Positions 24,301-39,300 of a DNA stretch of 64,000 nt are shown one piece after another (position 1 is the stretch's first letter; each line of letters starts with the position of its first letter). Source of the DNA: Sipunculus nudus. Its lineage: Eukaryota > Annelida > Sipuncula > Golfingiida > Sipunculidae. Location: the NCBI GenBank assembly GCA_026874595.1, contig CM049317.1:12498382-12562381 (forward strand), given 5' to 3'. The position numbers and the translations under genes are program-made. Below the pieces are notes generated by a model, which was not told the DNA's origin, did not search any database, and saw only the letters and a program-made list of their open reading frames with translations.

Positions 24301-27300
24301 CCACATCTTGCAGCAACATGATCCGGTGTCCATTAAGTTTTGCACCACATCTTGCAGCAACATGATCTGGTGTCCATTAAGTTTTGCACCACTTCTTGCA
24401 GCAACATGATCTGGTGTCCATTAAGTTTTGCACTACTTCTTGCAGCAACATGATCTGGTGTCCATTAAGGTTTGCACCACATCTAGCAGTGAGGTTATCT
24501 GGTGTCAATTAATTTGTACACCACACTTCAGTGTGGAGATCTAGTGTACTTTTACCTTGCACCACACAGGATCTATTTAAATTTAATCTAGAACATTAAA
24601 CACATTGCAGTAGGCAACATTAACTGTACACATCTCATGTTAATGAGGTAAGCTAGTGTTCTTTGACATTTACAATACAGCCTGTGGCTGGAATATTTGG
24701 TGTCTATTAAGTTTTGCCCCATACCTTGCAGCAAATGGATCAAGTGTTTGGTAAATTTTACACCACAAATTTCAGCATGAAGATCTGGGTACATTAAATG
24801 TTGCACCACACAAGTTCAAAAGATGGGCTAGTAATCTGCCTCATTTTCAGATCACATTTCATCAAGATGATCTTTTGTCCATTAAGTTTTGCACCACACC
24901 TTCCAAGTGTGTCAGTTAACAAGTTGATCCACTGTCAGTTAACTTTTTAGTTTTCTTGGAGGATGTGGATGAGCTACTGCTGCTGCTGGTGCCACTGTGG
25001 GCTGGTATAGCTAATGAGGATGCTGATATGGAGGCTCTCTGCGTTGTACCAGATGATGATGACTCTTCCAGTTGAATGCTACTTGCTGTCACTGGCTGAT
25101 GGCTGGGAGACATCATTGGAGATACACTTGATCTAATCGGGTATTTAACTGATGAATCCATCCTGTTGTATGCATTTTCTGATTCATCCCAGTCTGGGTG
25201 GACTCGTAATGAGGCTGCTAAACGGTTCCAGAACCAGCGTGGTTCCGTTTTCGTAGTGCCCCGCGTGTAGTCCAGTACTGTGATAAAGCGTAGGATTGGA
25301 GGAATTGGACAACGAGAGATCATGACCGGGATGATTTTCTTGTCTTTGGAACCTGCAGAAAAATAAACACAGATATAATATCACATAAAAATACACATTC
25401 TCTCTGAAATACTAATGATCATTCTATACTGTGATTTGCTTCATAAATGCAAGAGTTTCCAATTTGTGACTCTGCTAAAGGGTGAGATTTGCCAAAATAA
25501 AGAAAAACTATTTTCTGAAGAAGAACTCTTTGCAGTTATTTTTATAATGATTACTTTAGTTATCAATACAGGTGAATTGTGTGTCCACTTATCAAAAAGC
25601 TATCTGTCCATGTTACTTGGTTCATCCTGAAAGGCATGGATTTCATACTGTCCAAGCATGAACTTTTATAAGTGGACGGTTGCCAATCATTACTGTGACT
25701 AGTTATAATTAAGTGAGGAAATCATCAGGTTTGTTTTATATATATGAATTAATGATATAAACTGTTTACTTTTACAATATGTCTGGTGATGCTGCAAAAT
25801 ATCTTTAAATCTCAACCACATGGATATGAAGCCAACCACAAGTATATCTCATTTCCCAAAAACAAATGCTGACAGGACCTTTGCTTTTGCTTACAGTACA
25901 TATGTGTTAAGACCAGGTGTCTATTGGTCCAGACCAAATGCTGATTAAGATTCAGTCTGGCCTATACCCTGGTCAGGATCTGGTCCAGCCTAAATCCCAA
26001 GCAGGGTTTTGGCCAGAGTGAATCCTGATTGGCCATTGGTCTTGACCAGTAACTTATTAGTTCAGACCTAATCCTGACTGGGATTCTTACAAGTCGAAAC
26101 CCCAGTTGGGATCTGTTCTGGCCCAAATATTGAACAAGACTGTCAGTAGAAAAAAAAATAAGGAAAAATGCCTTAAGCACATACTGGTACTTTTGATAAA
26201 ATTGTGGAAAGATAAACAGATACTCATAAACTTAAATTTGTAATATCATCATTATATAATTTTACTTATGCCACAAAAATTTCTCATACACAGAATTTCC
26301 TTAACAAATGAATAGATACAATGAATAAAGATTTGTATACAAAAGGTCAAGAAATGAATCTGATTATTAAACTTATTTGATGCAATGACCCTCACTCACC
26401 GGGTATTGTTGTTGTAGCGTCACACAAAAAAATGCGATACTTGAAGGATGTCAGACTTCAGCTTGACTGTGCCCAAAAATTAGAAATGCTGACAGGACTT
26501 ACACTTGAATTATTTTTAAAATGTCATTAAATCCACATGATGTGTTATGACTGAACCAAAGACAAGCTGTTTGCAATCATCATGCAATCACTGAAAGTCT
26601 CCCCTGACTCCCGTAACTAGGCTATATTGGAAACTAGCTATGGAGTGTTTGACCTTGGGAAATAGGTGAGGGAAAATCAGATGCTTATCTGTCACCTATG
26701 ACTAACACTGTGCCTGAAGGTCAGTTTTTGGAAGTCAGAGTTCTAGCAAAAATGGAGGGAGAGAATGAACACAAAGAAAAAAAAGAGTTTGAAAAAAAAA
26801 AGAAAAATAGTCGTTTTTACACTGGGAGACCTCAGAACATCAACAGACAAATAAGTTTTACCAAAATATTAATATAGAAATACACTCATTAGCTCATATG
26901 AGCCTCTCTCCTTAATTATGTAATAATATTAATAATAATGAGAAAAATAATAAAGAGTATTTATACAGCAACAAATCTCTGATAATCAAACTTGCAGCAC
27001 TAAACACACCCACACTCAGAAATTACATTACCAATAAAAGTTAATACCTAAACCTCTCTTCAACCTACCCCCTCCCCCAATTCATTTTCCTTTCCCTTTT
27101 CTCTTTTTCGCTTCTCAAGTATTTCTCTGACTTCTGTTCCAACCACTGAATAAATCCACAGCCATATAATAAAATGCATCTTAGCAACAGTAATTAATAT
27201 TCCTTAGAACTTGGCTTCAAAAGTGTGGCTTGGGCCATTTTCGAAAATCTCTTATGAATATAATGTTATATTTCTACCATACATTCATTCTTGAATGGTT

Positions 27301-30300
27301 CATAACACTTCAGTTGCAATACAAATTCATTTTCATTTCCATTTAATTGTAAGGGTTAGAAATGTGTGGTTGAAATATTATTGTCCCCTCATTTTATTGT
27401 ATTTGGAAGAACATGCCTTGAGCTATTGTCCTTCCAATTACCTTAGCAGGGTGTAAGGCCTACAAATAGGTCCACGGATATTAGGGTTGGGAGGATATCA
27501 GTTTTTATACCATAATAAACACTAAACGCACTAAACACACCCACACTCAGAAATTACATTACCAATAAAAGCTAATAATAAAACCTCTCTTCAACCTACC
27601 CCCTCTCCCAATTCATTTTTCCTTTCCCTTTTCTCCATCTCTCTTAAGTATTTCTCTGATTTCTGTTCCAACCACTGAATAAATCCACAGCCATATAATA
27701 AAATGCATCTTAGCAACAGTGATTAATATTCCTTAGAACTTGGCTTCAAAAGTGTGGCTTGGGCCATTTTTGAAAATCTCTTATGAATATAATGTTATAT
27801 TTCTACCATACATTCATTCTTGAATGGTTCATAACACTTCAGTTGCAATACAAATTCATTTTCATTTCCATTAAATTGTAAGGGTTAGAAATGTGTGGTT
27901 GAAATATTATTGTCCCCTCATTTTATTGTATTTGGAAGAACATGCCTTGAGCTATTGTCCTTCCAATTACCTTAGCAGGGTGTAAGGCCTACAAATAGGT
28001 CCACGGATATCAGGGTTGGGAGGATATCAGTTTTTATACCATAATAAACACTAAACACACTAAACACACCCACACTCAGAAATTACATTACCAATAAAAG
28101 CTAATACCTAAACCTCTCTTCAACCTACCGCCTCCCCCAATTCATTTTTCCTTTCCCTTTTCTCCTTCTCTCTTCAAGTATTTCTCTGATTTCTGTTTCA
28201 ACCACTGAATAAATCCACAGCCATATAATAAAATGCATCTTAGCAACAGTGATTAATATTCCTTAGAACTTGGCTTCAAAAGTGTGGCTTGGGCCATTTT
28301 CGAAAATCTCTTATGAATATAATGTTATATTTCTACCATACATTCATTCTTGAATGGTTCATAACACTTCAGTTGCAATACAAATTCATTTTCATTTCCA
28401 TTAAATTGAAAGGGTTAGAAATGTGTGGTTGAAATATTATTGTCCCCTCATTTTATTGTATTTGGAAGAACATGCCTTGAGCTATTGTCCTTCCAATTAC
28501 CTTAGCAGGGTGTAAGGCCTACAAATAGGTCCACGGATATTAGGGTTGGGAGGATATCAGTTTTTATACCATAATAATGATATCAAATTTATTGCAGCAT
28601 ATCATGATTTTGTGTATGATTAGCTGGCACAACAATGCTGGCAATCATCATCATAACACTGTTTTCAATATTTTATTTCTGGGACTTTAAACCCATGTTA
28701 CTAGTACTTCCTATACATTGGCATATCCAATGAGTGCATTTCCCAGAATGCAATGCTATCAGTTTGTATAACACTGTCATTTTGTACAAACTAACTCAAG
28801 CATGTTTCAAATTTATAATGTTATGTTCCTTGCTTAATATCAAGCAAATTCTTAATATAAATGTAATTCAGGTAATTAAATGTTTTTCTGAAGACAGGGA
28901 CACCTTGGTGATGCCTTTATTTTCAGCAAATAATTCTTAAATGGCATTTTTGTGCAATTAAACAATGGGCAAAAACACATATCATGATATCACAATAGTA
29001 GGAAAGTTAACGGTATCGCAGTTGGCTGCCAGATCTTGTTAATATTGTGGATACCGGTAACCATCCCAACCCTAATGACTCCATGATTAGCCGTGGCTTA
29101 AGATTACAACTGTTCACAACTTCAGCCATTCCATGAAAATGGATTACCTGGACTTAAAGCCTGTGCAAACTTGATTTCAAAGTCACACTCGGGACTCTTC
29201 AGGTATTCTGGTGACAACACAATTATGGTTCTCCAGCATCTGTTAATGAATGAAGAAATAAGAAGTGACCCATGGGTCATGTGGCTCAGCTGCCGAGTTC
29301 TATGCTATGTGCAACTATGTTAATTAACTCAACAGTTTATAAACTAAAGGCCACATTGATAAACTCAGAAATTTTGTATGGAAAAAACCTTTTCTATGTT
29401 TTAAATATAAAAACAATATGTCAACATCAGGAAAGTTTATTTTTGTTAATCTGTTAAAACTATCAAATAAGTACACTAACTTTCAGAAGGATTTTCAGTC
29501 AATGTTGACAAATCTGGTCCAAAATTTAGTATGATTTTAAGGGTACAGGTAGTGAATAGCAAAGAATTTAACAACTGTTTCCAAAACAGTTGTTAAGGTA
29601 AGTTTAAATTTATATTCATATTATAAGAATTACAATATGTGATGCACATTTTTATTAACACAGAGTAAAAAGAACATACTTTGTACTGAAATTCAAAAAT
29701 TAAATAAAATCCTGGAAAAAAAAAACATCGACATGGAGGGACATTTAAAGAATTGATTGTTTAACCATACCTCTTCTCAATCAGTTCAGCTGTGACAACA
29801 TATTTGCAGGTGCCCCCGAGTAAGTCTCGCTCGGGGATGCAGAGTCGTAGCCCGTGGGCCTCCTCCACTTCTGATATCAACTTGTGAACAAATTCATCAT
29901 CCTCTGAGCAATGACTGATAAATGCATGGTACGGCTGCACATATCCAGTGTTTGCTGTAAATACAGAAAAAAACCACATACAGCAATCCTCAAAAGATCT
30001 GATTTTTCTTACCTCAAGATTATTTAGAGAAAGTTTAGAGATTTATTTACCCTTAATTTTATATGATAATCTTTTATATCTGTAATTATAATTGGAATGT
30101 AAAGCCCATACTATTACTTTACAAAACCTCATACAGTCAATGAGGAAAGGTTTCCTTTATTCATTTTACCAAAAGATTACTTGCAAAAAATTACACAAAC
30201 TGCCCTGCATTTACTGTGATTATGTGTATAAATGATATGCTTCATGTATGATATCAGGTTTGATCTTTACCTGTAAGACTGGATGATAATTCTCAACTGA

Positions 30301-33300
30301 TTTTCTGCAAGACTCAAATTTATAAATCTAGCACCATCTCATACCAGGCTGAATTAATTATTCAGTTAAATTAAAATACTAAAAAATATAGTTCCAAATA
30401 GTTCACTAGGCATTTGTTAAAATTCTTGAGGTGGAACAACAAATAAGTTAGGAATAAAATGATCAATACAAGGCAATATTTGACATTTTCTCAAATATAC
30501 AGGTGTTAACTATTCAAAACCACAGTTGGCAGGCTAGGTTTCTATTGTACGTGGTAAGTTACTCCAAAAAACTAATAATTGGTAGAAAAGAGTATAAATG
30601 GTAGAAAACTATATGTGCAAGATAAAAGGTCTGAAATGAAAGGTTTGGCTGAAAATGCATCCACAATATTTTCAAAGATGTGTGTCCTGTGACCTTGACC
30701 TTAAAACCTCAAAATCAATAGCGGTATTGCTTTATTGATGGGCCATATATAAATCAAGTTTGAAATCCATATATCAATCCAAGCTGGAATTATCATCCCC
30801 AAACCTAATTTTTGGACAGATGGCTCCTGTGACCTTCACCTTTGACCTTGTGCCCTCAAAATGAACAGGGGTCTTCCTCTATTGGCTGGTGAATTATATG
30901 TGCCAGTTAGAAGGTCTGAGATGAAAAGTTTAGCTGAAAATGCATCAACAATCTTTTTAAAGGCGTGTCCTATCACCTTGACATTTGATCTCGTGACCCT
31001 AAAATCAATTGGGATCTTGTTTTTTTAATGGGGCATATATAAGTCAAATTTAAAATCCATACATAAAAAAAGCTGGAATTATCATCCAGAAACTAATTTA
31101 CTGACAGATAGCTCCTGTGGCCTTGACCTTTGACCTTGTGACCCCAAAACTGATATGGATCATCCACTATTGGCAAGTGAGCTATATGTTCAAGATGGAA
31201 GATTTGGGATGAAAAGCTTGCCTTAAAATGCATCCACTAAATATTTAAAGATGTGAGTCCAGTGACCTTGACCTCATGATCCTAGAACCTATAGGGTTCT
31301 TACTTTAGTGGTGGGCCATACATAAGTCACGTTTGAAATCCATATGACTATCAACACTGGAAATATCATAAGAGGTGTGTGATTTTCACCAAATATGAAA
31401 ATATTAAAGGTCAAGGCCACTCTCATGGTAAAGGTTATGACCCAAATTTAAATAGACCTCATCCCATAACCCATCTCTCTACAAGTTCATTATATATAAG
31501 AAATCTGTCCATTAGTTTTTGACTTATATTGCTCACAGTACTGTCAAGTGGCAATTATGGGGGTATTAAAAGGTGTAAAACCAAGAAAAAGATAATAGGT
31601 GGCGCCACCAGTTTCAGGCATATCACAAGGCTATCCATGATCTTTGGTCACCTTGATTTTTGGATCAGTCCATGCAAGCTTTCTTGAGATATATGAGAAT
31701 TTGTGTTATTTTCAGCAAAAATGGTCAAGGTCACTCTCCTAGCAAGGGTCATGACCACATTTGTAAGATCCGGAGAACACGGAGAGAACCACCAACCTTG
31801 GATGGGCCACTCCAACCCATTCAAATGGCAGCACCTGGGATGGAACCCAGGTCATCAGCGGAAAAAGGCCACGCGTTTTACCGCTAGACCTATAGAGGTT
31901 TCTACCATTTCTATCCTATTTCTACCAATCATACCTGCAATGAAGGAACTCCTACCATTTCTTTTTTAAATTTGTAGGATAGAATTACCTTTAGTTACCT
32001 TAGTTTAAAATTAAAGTCGCTGTCAAAATGGATATTTATAAATCACTCACCGTCATCTACAGTGATGAAGGGGTCTGGTTTTGATGTAGTTACTGAAAAG
32101 AATATTACATATTATCAATTAAATCAACAATAAGTAATAAGTCAACAATCATTAACTTTCAAATCAATAAAGTTAATTTGCAAATGTTCATAAAGAAAAC
32201 TCTCACCTGAATGAATTATATGTTAATAAATTTACTAATTCAATTATCAGTACTTCTTTTTAATTTAAAATTCATGAATATTTATCAGTAATAAATATGA
32301 TTAAAGAAATTTGTCCATTTGTAATAGGCTTGAATACCACTGCAGTTTTTACATGAGTGGGCTGAATATAAAGTATTGCATTTTAGATTATGGCCTATTT
32401 AAAGCTGCAAAATATCAGTATAAAATCTGATAAATTCAATCTTCAGCAGAAATAATAACAAATAATTAACAATTAATCAGTCTTTCTTCCTCACCTTCTG
32501 GCACCTGAAGTTGGCTTGGTATACTGTTTTTACTGGCTAGATAACTTTTCACATTCCTATCTGTGAAGGAAAATCATAACTTATGTTGAAAATGAATATT
32601 AAAAAAATAAACCAGTAAGATATATTTACACAAATACAGTGATTATTTGCAGTTACTATGAATGATTTTAAATATAGTATTTTATTACATTAATTAGTTA
32701 TTATTCATCCTTTGCATTACATTTTTACTCAAATTTAAATAACTGACAAAATTCTAAACACAAAACTTATATATGAAAAATATTCCTGGGACACATTAAA
32801 AGTTAGCAGGTGGTGCCATCTGCTGGCATCATTAGAAACTATTGCTTTATTCTTAAAATGTTCACTTAAATTAGAAAATAAAATTCTTGATCTCTCATGT
32901 TGACACTCCTATTGCTCAAACTATATGAAGAAGTGAGAGTAAGCTGTTGTACGAACTGTATAAGATCTGCTTCACCACCCCTTGTCAGCTGGTATGTTTT
33001 GAGGATACATTTGAATGTTTACAAGTTCTGGCAGTGCCAGGGCTTTAGTATTTATGTTTTCTACCTAAAGTAGGCATGATGAATCCCTGATATTTGCATA
33101 TTAGGGCACAACAAGGCTCTTAGAGCACTCTTGGAGTCCCGCTCATTTGCATATTAAGATGTCATGCATGTCATGAGAAAGACATTGTTGCTATGAGAAT
33201 GCAAACAGCGGTCCTTCAGGTTACAGGTAATCAACAGATCCAAGAGCTTGGTATGATTTCAGTGAACTCATGTATTCAAGTAGTTCAAACATGTATGTTC

Positions 33301-36300
33301 ATGTCCATTTCAGCTGAAACAGTTGTTTTCCAAGCAAAACCATTCCGGCACATGCTTAATCTTACTATTTCCATTTCACCTGGTTTAAATTTTGTTATGG
33401 GTCTGTGTTTATAAACACAGTCCACGTCTGTTAACCTGACCAGAGGTTTCATCTTGCAGTTTATGGATCTCGACCAACATGAAATCGGACCACTTAGCGC
33501 AATCTCAGACTAATGGGTGGACGATTTCAGACCACATTCCTTACCATCTTGGACCACTTTTCTGCATCCTTCTGACCTTGTTCATAGGTACAAAACAGTT
33601 GTGTCAAATAATCTACAAACAATGTTAAATCTTGATTTGCGAAGTCGCGACATATGGCCACCATGTGGTATGTGTGAGAACTTTATATTTCACACCACTG
33701 CTCCCGCCCAGTGAAATCTTTTTTCCCCTTGCACACTTAGGAGCAAGCATGCAGTCTTTGCATGAAATATTGGCAGAGTCAATGATATCTTAAGTAAGAA
33801 GTACTATATTTCCTGTATATTTAACATATATCATATTTTGCAAATAGACCCCTTTAATGTTAACATCAACACTTGTATACCATTTATAAATGCATGATAC
33901 AGGTGACCTTAATCATTTCTGAATCATGAAATAACACTGAAGTAACAGGGCTAACCCTGATGTTAAAACAAAACAACATCAGAACTATGGATGAATTATA
34001 TAACTGTATAATTTTAGTAAAAAGAGAACGTTTATACATTAAGAATTAGGGTCTATGAAACTCAGATACAGAGGTAACCTCGATGATACCAAGATATAGA
34101 GGTAATCTAATCTTGATGATACCAAGAAGTAGTGGTAATCTTACCTTGATGATACCAAGACGCAGAGGTAATCTAACCTTGATGACACCAAGAAGCAGAG
34201 GTAATCTACCTTGATGATACCAAGACGTAGAGGTAATCTATCCTTGATGATACCAAGACGTAGATGTAATCTAACCTTGATGATACCAAGACATAGAGGT
34301 AATCTAACCTTGATGACACCAAGACGTAGAGGTAATCTAACCTTGATGATACCAAGACATTGAGGTAATCTAACCTTGATGATTCCAAGACGTAGAGGTA
34401 ATCTAACCTTAATGACACCAAGACACAGAGGTAATCTAACCTTGATGATACCAAGACAGAGGTAATCTAACCTTGATGATACTAAGACGTAGAGGTAATC
34501 TATCCTTGATGATACCAAGACATACAGGTAATCTATCCTTGATGATACCAAGATGTAGAGGTAATCTAACCTTGATGATACCAAGACGTAGAGGTAATCT
34601 AACCTTAATGACACCAAGACACAGGTAATCTAACCTTGATTATACCATGACGTATAGGTAATCTAACCTTGATTATACCATGATGTAGAGGTAATCTAAC
34701 CTTGATGATACCAAGACGTAGAGGTAATCTATCCTTGATGATACCAAGACATACAGGTAATCTAACATTGATGATACCAAGACGTAAGGGTAAACTATCC
34801 TTGATGATACCAAGACGTAGAGGAAATCTAACCTTGATGATAACTAGACGCAGAGGTAATCTAACCTAAATGATACCAAGACACAGAGGTAATCTACCTT
34901 CATGATACCAATATGTAGAGGTAATCTAACCTTGATGATACCAAGACGTAGGGGTAATCTATCCTTGATGACACCAAGATGTAGAGATAATCTATCCTTA
35001 ATGACACCAAGACACAGAGGTAATCTACCTTGATGATACCAAGACATACAGGTAATCTAACCTTGATGATACCAAGACGTAGAGGTAACCTACCTTGATG
35101 ACACCAAGACGTAGAGGTAATCTAACCTTAATGACACCAAGACACAGAGGTAATCTAATCTTAATGACACCAAGACACAGAGGTAATCTAACCTTGATGA
35201 TACCATGACATACAGGTAATCTAACCTTGATGATACCATGACATAGAGGTAATCTAACCTTGATGATACCAAGACATAGAGGTAATATATCCTTGATGAT
35301 ACCAAGACGTAGAGGTAATCTAACCTTAATGACACCAAGACACAGAGGTAATCTAACCTTGATGATACCATGACAAAGAGGTAATCTAACCTTGATGATA
35401 CCAAGACGTAGAGGTAATATATCCTTGATGATACCAAGACATAGAGGTAATCTAACCTTAATGACACCAAGACACAGAGGAAATCTAACCTTGATGATAC
35501 CATGACATAGAGGTAATCTAACCTTGATGATACCATGACATAGAGGTAATCTAACCTTAATGACACCAAGACACAGAGGTAATCTAACCTTGATGATACC
35601 AAGACGTAGAGGTAATCTAACCTTGATGATACCAAGATGTAGAGGTAATCTAACCTTAATGATACTAAGACGTAGATGTAATCTAACCTTGATGATACCA
35701 AGACGTAGAGGTAATCTAACCTTGATGACACCAAGACGTAGAGGTAATATATCCTTGATGATACCATGACATATAGGTAATCTAACCTTGATGATACCAA
35801 GACATAGAGGTAATATATCCTTGATGATACCATGACATAGAGGTAATCTAACCTTGATGATACCAAGACATAGAGGTAATATATCCTTGATGATACCAAG
35901 ACGTAGAGTTAATCTAACCTTGATGACACGAAGACGTAGAGGTAATATATCCTTGATGATACCATGACATAGAGGTAATCTAACCTTGATGATACCAAGA
36001 CATAGAGGTAATATATCCTTGATGATACCATGACATAGAGGTAATCTAACCTTGATGATACCAAGACATAGAGGTAATCTATCCTTGATGACACCAAGAC
36101 ATAGAGGTAATCTAACCTTGATGATACCATGACATAGAGGTAATCTAACCTTGATGATACCAAGACGTAGGGGTAATCTAACCTTGATGATACCAAGGCG
36201 TAGAGGTAATCTAACCTTGATGATACCAAGACATAGAGGTAATATATCCTTGATGATACCAAGACGTAGAGGTAATCTAACCTTGATGATACCAAGACGT

Positions 36301-39300
36301 AGAGGTAATATATCCTTGATGATACCATGACATAGAGGTAATCTAACCTTGATGATACCAAGACATAGAGGTAATATATCCTTGATGATACCAAGACGTA
36401 GAGGTAATCTAACCTTAATGACACCAAGACACAGAGGTAATCTAACCTTGATGATACCATGACATAGAGGTAATCTAACCTTGATGATACCATGACGTAG
36501 GGGTAATATATCCTTGATGATACCATGACATAGAGGTAATCTAACCTTGATGATATCAAGACATAGAGGTAATATATCCTTGATGATACCAAGACGTAGA
36601 GGTAATCTAACCTTAATGACACCAAGACACAGAGGTAATCTAACCTTGATGATACCATGACATAGAGGTAATCTAACCTTGATGATACCATGACATAGAG
36701 GTAATCTAACCTTAATGACACCAAGACATAGAGGTAATCGAACCTTGATGTTACAAGACGTAGAGGTAATCTAACCTTGATGATACCAAGGCGTAGAGGT
36801 AATCTAACCTTGATGATACTAAGACGTAGAGGTAATCTAACCTTGATGATACCAAGACGTAGAGGTAATCTAACCTTGATGACACCAAGATGTAGAGGTA
36901 ATCTAACCTTAATGATACCAAGACACAGAGGTAATCTAACCTTGATGATACCAAGACACAGAGGTAATCTAACCTTGATGATACCAAGACACAGAGGTAA
37001 TCTAACCTTGATGACACCAAGACACAGAGGTAATCTACCTTGATGATACCAAGACGTAGAGGTAATCTAACCTTGATGACCCATGACGTAGAGGTAATAT
37101 ATCCTTGATGACACCAAGATGTAGAGGTAATCTAACCTTGATGACACCAAGACGTAGAGGTAATCTAACCTTGATGACACCAAGACACAGAGGTAATCTA
37201 ACCTTCAGGACACCAAGACACAGAGGTAATCTATCCTTGATGATACCAAGATGTAGAGGTAATCGGGCCTTGATGATACCAAGACATAGAGGTAATCTAA
37301 CTTTAATGATACCATGACGTAGAGGTAATCTAACCTTGATGATGCCAAGATGTAGGGGAAATCTAACCTTGATGATACCAAGACATAGAGGTAATCAAAC
37401 CTTGATGATACCAAGACTTAGGGGTAATCTAACCTTAATGATACCATGATGTAGAGGTAATCTAACCTTGATGATACCAAGACATAGAGGTAATATATCC
37501 TTGATGATACCAAGACGTAGAGGTAATCTAACCTTGATGATACCAAGACGTAGAGGTAATCTAACCTTGATGATACCAAGATGTAGAGGTAATCTGACCT
37601 TGATGATACCAAGATGTACAGGTAATTTAACCTTGATGATACCAAGATGTAGAGGTAATCTATCCTTGATGTTACTAAGACATAAAGTTAATCTATCCTT
37701 GATGATACCAAGAAGTAGAGGTAATCTACCTTGATGATACCAAGACGTAGAGGTAATCTATCCTTGATGACACCAAGACGTAGAGGTAATCTACCTTGAT
37801 GATACCAAGATGGGTCATTCCATATGAAATCAACAAATTATGGAAACAGTTCCAGCACCACCATCTCAGATTTTTTTCATATTTTCCTGATATGTGCATT
37901 TGGACCCTCTGGTCACTAATACATCATGACTCTGTGGAAAACACCAATTTTTTCATGATTTGAGCCCTTATTAAGGGGCGGAGGTGGCAGATAAATTGAA
38001 CCAGTCTAATTCTGTAAGGTACTTTGGATGCTCATATCTTTAACATAAAGCTTGCTAGAGCCAATAAACTTACAGAATATACAAAACTTTTGATGGTGAT
38101 TGTATTGTCAAAATTATTATAAGTTAAAATTAAATATTGATCTCCTACAGCAAGATGAAAATTGGACAAAAACTCATAATTATAATTTTCCATCTGGCAA
38201 TAATAATTTGTTTTAGATGACATCTAGGGCACTAGCTCAGGTTAAAAAAATTATATTTTCCTTAAGCTGATGTTTATTTTCTATAATAATTACAAACAAA
38301 AACACCTAACTTTAAATTTTTGGCCATTTTCAACCCAAAATTTGTCAGTGTGGGTCAGAAAATAAAATTAATATTATGGCACTAGCATATCAACCTATTT
38401 ATGTTCTACAAAATAACTCAAAATTATAATGGTGTTCCTCTCATTTCTTGTAGTAAGAAATGCCTAAAAATGGTTAAAAATACACTCGTCCTGCTCTAAT
38501 AATCATGTATCTGTTGTGCAAAACAACTGAGTATGACTATATATTCCACTTGTAATGGAAATTAATAAATATTATAAACATCCAGTTTCATATGCCAAAG
38601 AGTTTTATGATTTTAAAGTTTTTCCTGAATTTTCTAGATTTTTATTATATTAAAATACTATGAAATTAAGGCGCTGCTAAAATCTTGAGTATTTAACTTT
38701 AAATGTGCAATTGAGAAGCTTTTATGAGTTGAATTGTTGAATATATAAATATAATAATGTCACAACCTCAATTGAAGCAGGTTGTCGCACTGAATATATA
38801 TTAAAACTAGAATATCAGCTGAAGCTGACAAAAGCCCTCAGCCAAAACAACAGTGTTTAGAGGTGGTAACAGTTACAAGTACTAAATATCTGTTCTCACA
38901 TGGATGAATATCTGTACATGTCTCAGTTATAAATTTAAAATGGAGAGGTATGTACCATGATTCATAACAATCCACCAAATGCTTCCTGAAAAATGAGCTT
39001 CTAAGTTTTATTCTATTATAAGCTCTGTGACCTTGAAAAGAAGGTCAAGGTCACCCATCTTCGAACTTGACCGAGATTTTGTAGATATACATTTCACCAA
39101 AGAAATAAAATTCCTCTTGTGAATCCTTTTCAGAGATATCCCGCTCACAAGGCCAAAGTTGATAAATCCAAGAAAAATTCATTAAAAATCAGAAATTGCA
39201 GGTGGCACCCCCAAACTTCTGCAGCAGTTACAGACCATCAGTCCCTATGATCATAGTAAGAATTGTGAAAATCCACCCAATGGTTTCTGAGAAATAAGCT

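Noticed and set aside
24916-29954. SARM1 or Toll-like receptor as the source of the TIR exons
   Set aside because: The TIR motifs (ELIEK, ECDFEIKFA, ILRFITV) are of MyD88 type, and the exons join in phase to a MyD88 death domain with no SAM, LRR or membrane segment.
31765-31905. Functional tRNA gene
   Set aside because: A-box- and B-box-like blocks are present but no acceptor stem or complete cloverleaf pairs. SINE origin fits better. The same applies to 5124-5463 and 11844-12210.
35090-36724. Long open frames (up to 271 residues) in the 33-bp arrays, also at 42808-43518, 44077-44709 and 45690-46349
   Set aside because: The unit is 33 bp and nearly stop-free in several frames on both strands. 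The products are 11-residue repeats that change frame at length variants, with no start context, domain or splice signal.
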